Shown piece after piece: positions 13,627-16,362 of a stretch of DNA of 16,362 bases. Numbering within the stretch: the first letter of the stretch is position 1; the number at the start of each line of letters is the position of its first letter. A program made the position numbers and the translations under genes. The notes under the pieces were generated by a model. That model was not told the origin of the DNA, made no database searches, and worked only from the letters and a program-made list of their open reading frames with translations. This stretch comes from an uncultured Clostridia bacterium (GTDB lineage: Bacteria > Bacillota > Clostridia > Peptostreptococcales > Anaerovoracaceae), in NCBI GenBank assembly GCA_934255545.1, contig CAKQOE010000045.1, forward strand, positions 1-16,362, read 5' to 3'.

Positions 13627-14163
13627 ATGGCAGAAGGACTTTTAGGTAAATTTAAAATGATGATAGGCGTTGAGGACGCAGAGGAAGAGGAAGAAGAACT
13701 CAAGGTCGTAGCGCCGGTACAGACGCGTTCGCAGCCTGCAGCAGTAAACGAAAGCAGAAGATATCCGTCTCCTTCATACGAAGACAGAAGCAGCACTTTC
13801 GTACAGCCTAAGATGGAACCGCGCAGCAATAAGGTGGTAAGTATGCAGAACACAGCAGCAAGACAGCAGTTCAAGCTCGTTGTGACTGAACCGAAGAGTT
13901 TTGACGAGTGCCCTAAGCTCGTTGACAGTCTCAAGAGCAGAAAACCTGTTATAATCAATCTCGAAAAACTTGAAACAGAGAAAGCTCGCAAGATATTCGA
14001 TTTCCTGAGCGGCGCGACATACGCCCTCAACGGAAACGTCCAGAAGGTAGCAAACAACATATTCGTATTTGCTCCTGACAATGTCGACGTGCTTTCAAAC
14101 TTAGGCTCAGAAGCCGGCAAGAGAGAAGCATCTTCATTCGGCGCGAGCCCATGGCGCAGGTAG
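13627..14163 (+). CDS. sepF: Cell division protein SepF (YlmF)
   Basis: The 178-residue division protein tethers FtsZ polymers to the membrane. Residues 1-14 (MAEGLLGKFKMMIG) form the amphipathic membrane-binding helix; 15-80 is an acidic then flexible linker; 82-155 is the SepF core domain (FKLVVTEPKSFDE, KPVIINLEKL, FDFLSGATYALNGNVQKV, FVFAP). GGGGG at 13614-13618 precedes the ATG. A 59-nt gap separates it from yggS without a visible promoter or terminator, so it is probably in the same operon. Confidence 0.97.
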   Translation: MAEGLLGKFKMMIGVEDAEEEEEELKVVAPVQTRSQPAAVNESRRYPSPSYEDRSSTFVQPKMEPRSNKVVSMQNTAARQQFKLVVTEPKSFDECPKLVDSLKSRKPVIINLEKLETEKARKIFDFLSGATYALNGNVQKVANNIFVFAPDNVDVLSNLGSEAGKREASSFGASPWRR

Positions 14164-14168
14164 TCTGA

Positions 14169-14459
14169 ATGATAAGTTCGCTTTTAGGTTACGCCATATA
14201 TCTTTTCTGTGATATACTGGCGACGCTTATCGTTGTAGAAGCTATCATGAGCTGGTTCGTTATGGCGATGCCGCCGACGCTCAGACGCATATACGGCTTT
14301 ATCCAGTCGCTTACAGAGCCGTTTCTGAGACCTTTCAGAAGACTGCTGCAGAGGTTTTCGTACTCAACAGGCATAGATTTTTCGCCTGTGATCGCGATAC
14401 TCGTTATACAGTTCGTCGGAAGGATAGCATATATGCTGCTCAGCGGGCTTCATTTTTAA
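14169..14459 (+). CDS. yggT: YggT family membrane protein (YlmG)
   Basis: A 96-residue protein with two hydrophobic segments (~5-30 and ~70-92) and the family signature LTEPFLRPFRRLL in between, followed by GIDFSPVIAILVIQ. YggT/YlmG proteins are linked to cell division, to nucleoid or chloroplast division in plants, and to osmotic stress; the molecular role is unknown. It begins 5 nt after sepF, so it is co-translated. Normally ylmH and divIVA follow; here a terminator does. Confidence 0.95.
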   Translation: MISSLLGYAIYLFCDILATLIVVEAIMSWFVMAMPPTLRRIYGFIQSLTEPFLRPFRRLLQRFSYSTGIDFSPVIAILVIQFVGRIAYMLLSGLHF

Positions 14460-14483
14460 AAGACAGTTTCGAGCGTGTCTTTT
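14458..14483 (+). terminator. Terminator after yggT
   Basis: AAAAGACA (14458-14465) pairs with TGTCTTTT (14476-14483) around a 10-nt loop; the stem overlaps the yggT stop codon and ends in four T. Confidence 0.65.
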
Positions 14484-14545
14484 ATGACTTGTTTGAGCTC
14501 CGCAAGCGCAGGCAGGTCATACAGGTAGTAAATAATACAGTAATA

Positions 14546-14580
14546 AAAAGGGCTGCTTCTTATACAGAAACAGCCCTTTT
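14546..14580 (+). terminator. Second, stronger terminator in the yggT-lspA gap
   Basis: AAAAGGGCTG (14546-14555) pairs perfectly with CAGCCCTTTT (14571-14580); TTC/GAA extend the stem after one mismatch; four T close it. With the hairpin at 14458 it makes a double terminator for the rimM-yggT operon. Confidence 0.88.
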
Positions 14581-14595
14581 ATGTACACATAACTT

Positions 14596-14648
14596 CGCGC
14601 GTCGCCGCGCGCACAGACTGCGCCCTGACAGATCGGCACAGCGCAGTC
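14596..14648. repeat. GC-rich hairpins upstream of lspA
   Basis: CGCGCG-TCGC-CGCGCG (14596-14611) and GACTGCGC (14616-14623) with GCGCAGTC (14641-14648) form two adjacent stems. They lie after the terminators, so they could be in a leader of lspA or simply spacer. The nearest promoter-like box is TTCACA at 14658-14663, with no convincing -10. Confidence 0.45.
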
Positions 14649-14713
14649 GCTGTATCATTCACATGAAATATATAGGATCTAAATGAGATATCAGGAAAGG
14701 AAGAAAAAGATCA

Positions 14714-15265
14714 ATGCAGTATATCATACTTATAGCCCTTATAGTCGCTGCGGATCAGGCTCTAAAGCTGCTCGTCGTCAGTCAGGTAGGCATGCTTGAG
14801 CAGGTGCCTGTCATAGACGGCTTTTTCTATATACACGTTATACCGAACGACGGCATCGCCATGGGCATGCTCGCAGATCATCAGGGCGTCGTCATAGCCG
14901 TGACGGCGATCATAATGGCGCTTATCGCGGCATATATATTTGTGAAACGCAAGAGTGAAAAGCCTGTGTTGCTGTATACTCTGTCGGCTGTCGTCGCCGG
15001 AGGCGTCGGAAACATCATAGACCGTATCCGTCTTGATTATGTTGTTGATTACCTTGATTTCAGGGTATGGCCGTATATATTCAATTTCGCTGACATCTGC
15101 ATCGTAGTCGGCTGCATCGTGCTGATATTGCTCGTGTTTATGGACGCGAGGAAGGAAGGCGGCGAAAGGGTCACGGAGGCCGGCATAAAGATCAGCGTGG
15201 AAAAGATAGAAGATTTCAGTAAAAATGATGACAAAAAGAAAAAGAAGCATAAGGAGCAGGCTTGA
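14714..15265 (+). CDS. lspA: Lipoprotein signal peptidase II
   Basis: The 183-residue membrane aspartyl protease removes signal peptides from diacylated prolipoproteins. Visible: A-A-D-Q-A-L-K (D14, K18), PNDGIAMGML (44-53) at the usual N-x-G-A-A-F/W position, GNIIDRI (99-105), YVVDYLDF with catalytic D112, and FNFADI with catalytic D127. Four hydrophobic segments occur at ~1-22, 58-77, 86-103 and 125-143. A lysine-rich cytoplasmic tail (~145-183) makes it ~20-30 residues longer than many homologues. The start ATG has AGGAAAGGAAG upstream. Its TGA overlaps the rluD ATG by one base. Confidence 0.95.
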   Translation: MQYIILIALIVAADQALKLLVVSQVGMLEQVPVIDGFFYIHVIPNDGIAMGMLADHQGVVIAVTAIIMALIAAYIFVKRKSEKPVLLYTLSAVVAGGVGNIIDRIRLDYVVDYLDFRVWPYIFNFADICIVVGCIVLILLVFMDARKEGGERVTEAGIKISVEKIEDFSKNDDKKKKKHKEQA

Positions 15266-16206
15266 TGGGCGAGATATTTTACCTTGAGGCCGGAGAGGAA
15301 AATGCAGGAGAGCGTATAGACGCATTTCTGGCGTCAAAACTGCAGGATGTGACGCGCAGCTGGCTTCAGAAGCTCATAGAGGCCGGAAATGTGAGCGTAG
15401 AGGGTCGTGAAAAGCTGGCTAAAAATTACAGGCTGCGCGCCGGCGACCGTCTGACGGTCGAACTGCCTGAACCTGAAACGCTGGATGTTATGCCTGAGGA
15501 CATACCGCTTGATATAGTGTACGAGGACGAGTATCTGCTTGTCGTGAATAAGCCTTCGGGCATGGTCGTTCACCCGGCTGTCGGAAATCACACAGGTACT
15601 CTCGTTAATGCTGTAATGTTTCACTGCGGCGATCAGCTGTCGTCTATAAACGGTGTCGTAAGGCCGGGGATAGTCCACCGTATAGACAAGGACACGAGCG
15701 GTCTGTTAGTTATAGCTAAGACTGACGCGGCGCACAGGGGGCTTGCTGAGCAGTTTGCTGTCCACAGTATAAAGCGCGCTTATCGTGCTGTCGTCTATAA
15801 TAATATAAAAGAGGACGACGGGCGCGTAGACGCGCCTATAGGCCGCAATCCAAAGAACCGCCTGAAAATGGCTGTTGTAAGCACTGATAAGGGACGTCGG
15901 GCTGTTACAAATTACCATGTGATCGAACGTTCCGGGAAGTTTACGTATGTTGAGTGCCGCCTGGAGACAGGCAGGACGCACCAGATACGAGTGCACATGG
16001 CGTACATAGGTCATCCGCTTCTCGGAGATCCGCTTTACGGCCCACGCAAGGGCATGAGCGGAGTCACCGGTCAGGTGCTCCATGCAAAAGAACTCGGCTT
16101 CGTCCATCCCATAACAGGCGAGTACATGGAGTTCGACTCAGAGCTTCCGCTTGAGTTTGTGAAAGCATTGAAAAAAGCAGGATTTGACACAGAAAGGCTG
16201 CAATAA
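15265..16206 (+). CDS. rluD: RluA-family 23S rRNA pseudouridine synthase (RluD/YlyB)
   Basis: The 313-residue enzyme isomerises uridines of 23S rRNA. An N-terminal S4 domain (~14-65, GERIDAFLASKLQDVTRSWL) binds RNA; the catalytic domain follows with DEYLLVVNKPSGMVVHP (88-104), HRIDKDTSGLLVIAKT with catalytic D141, and the C-terminal motif GRTHQIRVHMAYIGHPLLGD. I choose the ATG at 15265 rather than the TTG one codon before; GGAG at 15252-15255 is well placed and the TGATG overlap with lspA is the common arrangement. The lspA-rluD pair is conserved in Firmicutes. Target uridines are not predictable. Confidence 0.96.
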   Translation: MGEIFYLEAGEENAGERIDAFLASKLQDVTRSWLQKLIEAGNVSVEGREKLAKNYRLRAGDRLTVELPEPETLDVMPEDIPLDIVYEDEYLLVVNKPSGMVVHPAVGNHTGTLVNAVMFHCGDQLSSINGVVRPGIVHRIDKDTSGLLVIAKTDAAHRGLAEQFAVHSIKRAYRAVVYNNIKEDDGRVDAPIGRNPKNRLKMAVVSTDKGRRAVTNYHVIERSGKFTYVECRLETGRTHQIRVHMAYIGHPLLGDPLYGPRKGMSGVTGQVLHAKELGFVHPITGEYMEFDSELPLEFVKALKKAGFDTERLQ

Positions 16207-16227
16207 CGTATACTTTATTGCAATCAA

Positions 16228-16267
16228 GTCAGCATTTTGGTCAGCGCAGATATTCTGCTGACTTTTT
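16228..16267 (+). terminator. Terminator of lspA-rluD (first unit of the repeat array)
   Basis: GTCAGCA (16228-16234) or, more compactly, GTCAG-CG-CAG (16240-16249, two-base bulge) pairs with CTGCTGAC (16255-16262), followed by five T. It lies 21 nt after the rluD stop. Confidence 0.8.
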
Positions 16268-16362
16268 CTGCACCTACAGGTCAGCATTTTAGTGAGTGCA
16301 GCTGTTTTGCTGACTTTTTCTGCGCCTATAGGTCAGCATTTTAGTGAGTGCAGCTGTTTTGC
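16228..16362 (+). repeat. 52-bp tandem repeat, 2.6 copies, each unit a terminator hairpin
   Basis: Units at 16228-16279, 16280-16331 and 16332 to the window end (31 bases seen). Units 1 and 2 agree at 44 of 52 positions; unit 3 is identical to unit 2 as far as it can be seen. Each full unit contains GTCAGCA ... TGCTGAC followed by five T, then CTGCRCCTAYAG. The array continues past the window. Confidence 0.92.

Noticed and set aside
13572..14120. 182-residue minus-strand open frame over sepF
   Set aside because: Antisense of an unmistakable SepF; serine/leucine-rich as expected for a shadow frame.
14489..14686. 65-residue plus-strand frame in the yggT-lspA gap, possible divIVA or ylmH remnant
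   Set aside because: It crosses a strong terminator and GC hairpins and has no resemblance to DivIVA or the YlmH S4 domain.
14762..15337. 191-residue minus-strand open frame over lspA
   Set aside because: Antisense of lspA, which has catalytic motifs and coupling to rluD.
16228..16362. CRISPR array at the right edge
   Set aside because: The whole 52-bp unit repeats, with no unique spacers between conserved repeats, and each unit is a terminator hairpin.

Overview
The window is about 16.4 kb of a low-to-mid GC Gram-positive chromosome. Gene content points to the class Clostridia: YtrA-type GntR regulator plus ABC exporter, ylxM-ffh-rpsP-khpA-rimM-trmD, an HlyD-like protein joined to yggS-sepF-yggT, and lspA-rluD. 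Codon usage is rich in ATA, AGA and AGG. The gene order resembles that of Anaerovoracaceae/Mogibacterium-like or related Eubacteriales. That placement is an inference from gene content and style, not a marker-gene result. No rRNA, tRNA, insertion sequence or CRISPR array was found.

Layout. (1) 1-500: the end of an RloB-family defence protein, then the first ~20 codons of a P-loop ATPase gene that is frameshifted and cut off by a terminator hairpin. This looks like a decayed defence island edge. (2) 520-4416: an ABC-transporter operon (YtrA-like repressor, ATPase, 755-residue permease with a large extracytoplasmic domain). It is driven by a sigma-A promoter that overlaps a perfect operator of the form AGTGTA-N13-TACACT, has helically phased TCTTAA repeats upstream, and has a long GC-rich leader. 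(3) 4466-4828: HU nucleoid protein with an in-frame five-residue duplication. (4) 4861-6225, minus strand: a PatB/MalY-type PLP C-S lyase. It diverges from (5) sppA (6412-7671), a membrane S49 peptidase. The two promoters interlock at their -35 boxes, among GAAATGC palindromes. (6) 7754-9578: ylxM-ffh (SRP) from a strong extended -10 promoter. (7) 9675-10167: rpsP-khpA. (8) 10231-14459: rimM-trmD, an HlyD-like membrane protein, yggS, sepF and yggT, tightly packed or overlapping. (9) 14714-16206: lspA-rluD. (10) 16228 to the window end: a 52-bp tandem repeat in which each unit is itself a Rho-independent terminator.

How it fits together. Most of the right half is core machinery: protein targeting (YlxM/Ffh), ribosome maturation and tRNA modification (RpsP, RimM, TrmD, RluD), RNA binding (KhpA), division (SepF, YggT, YggS) and envelope processing (SppA, LspA). 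Compared with the textbook Firmicutes order, ylqD, rplS, ylmH and divIVA are absent, and an HlyD-like gene bridges the trmD and sepF clusters. The accessory interest lies in the left 5 kb and in the regulatory DNA between genes. I did not find a clear-cut new multi-gene system. The best candidates are the doubly regulated YtrA-type operon, the HlyD-like partner of the division cluster, the patB/sppA divergent control region and the tandem-terminator array.
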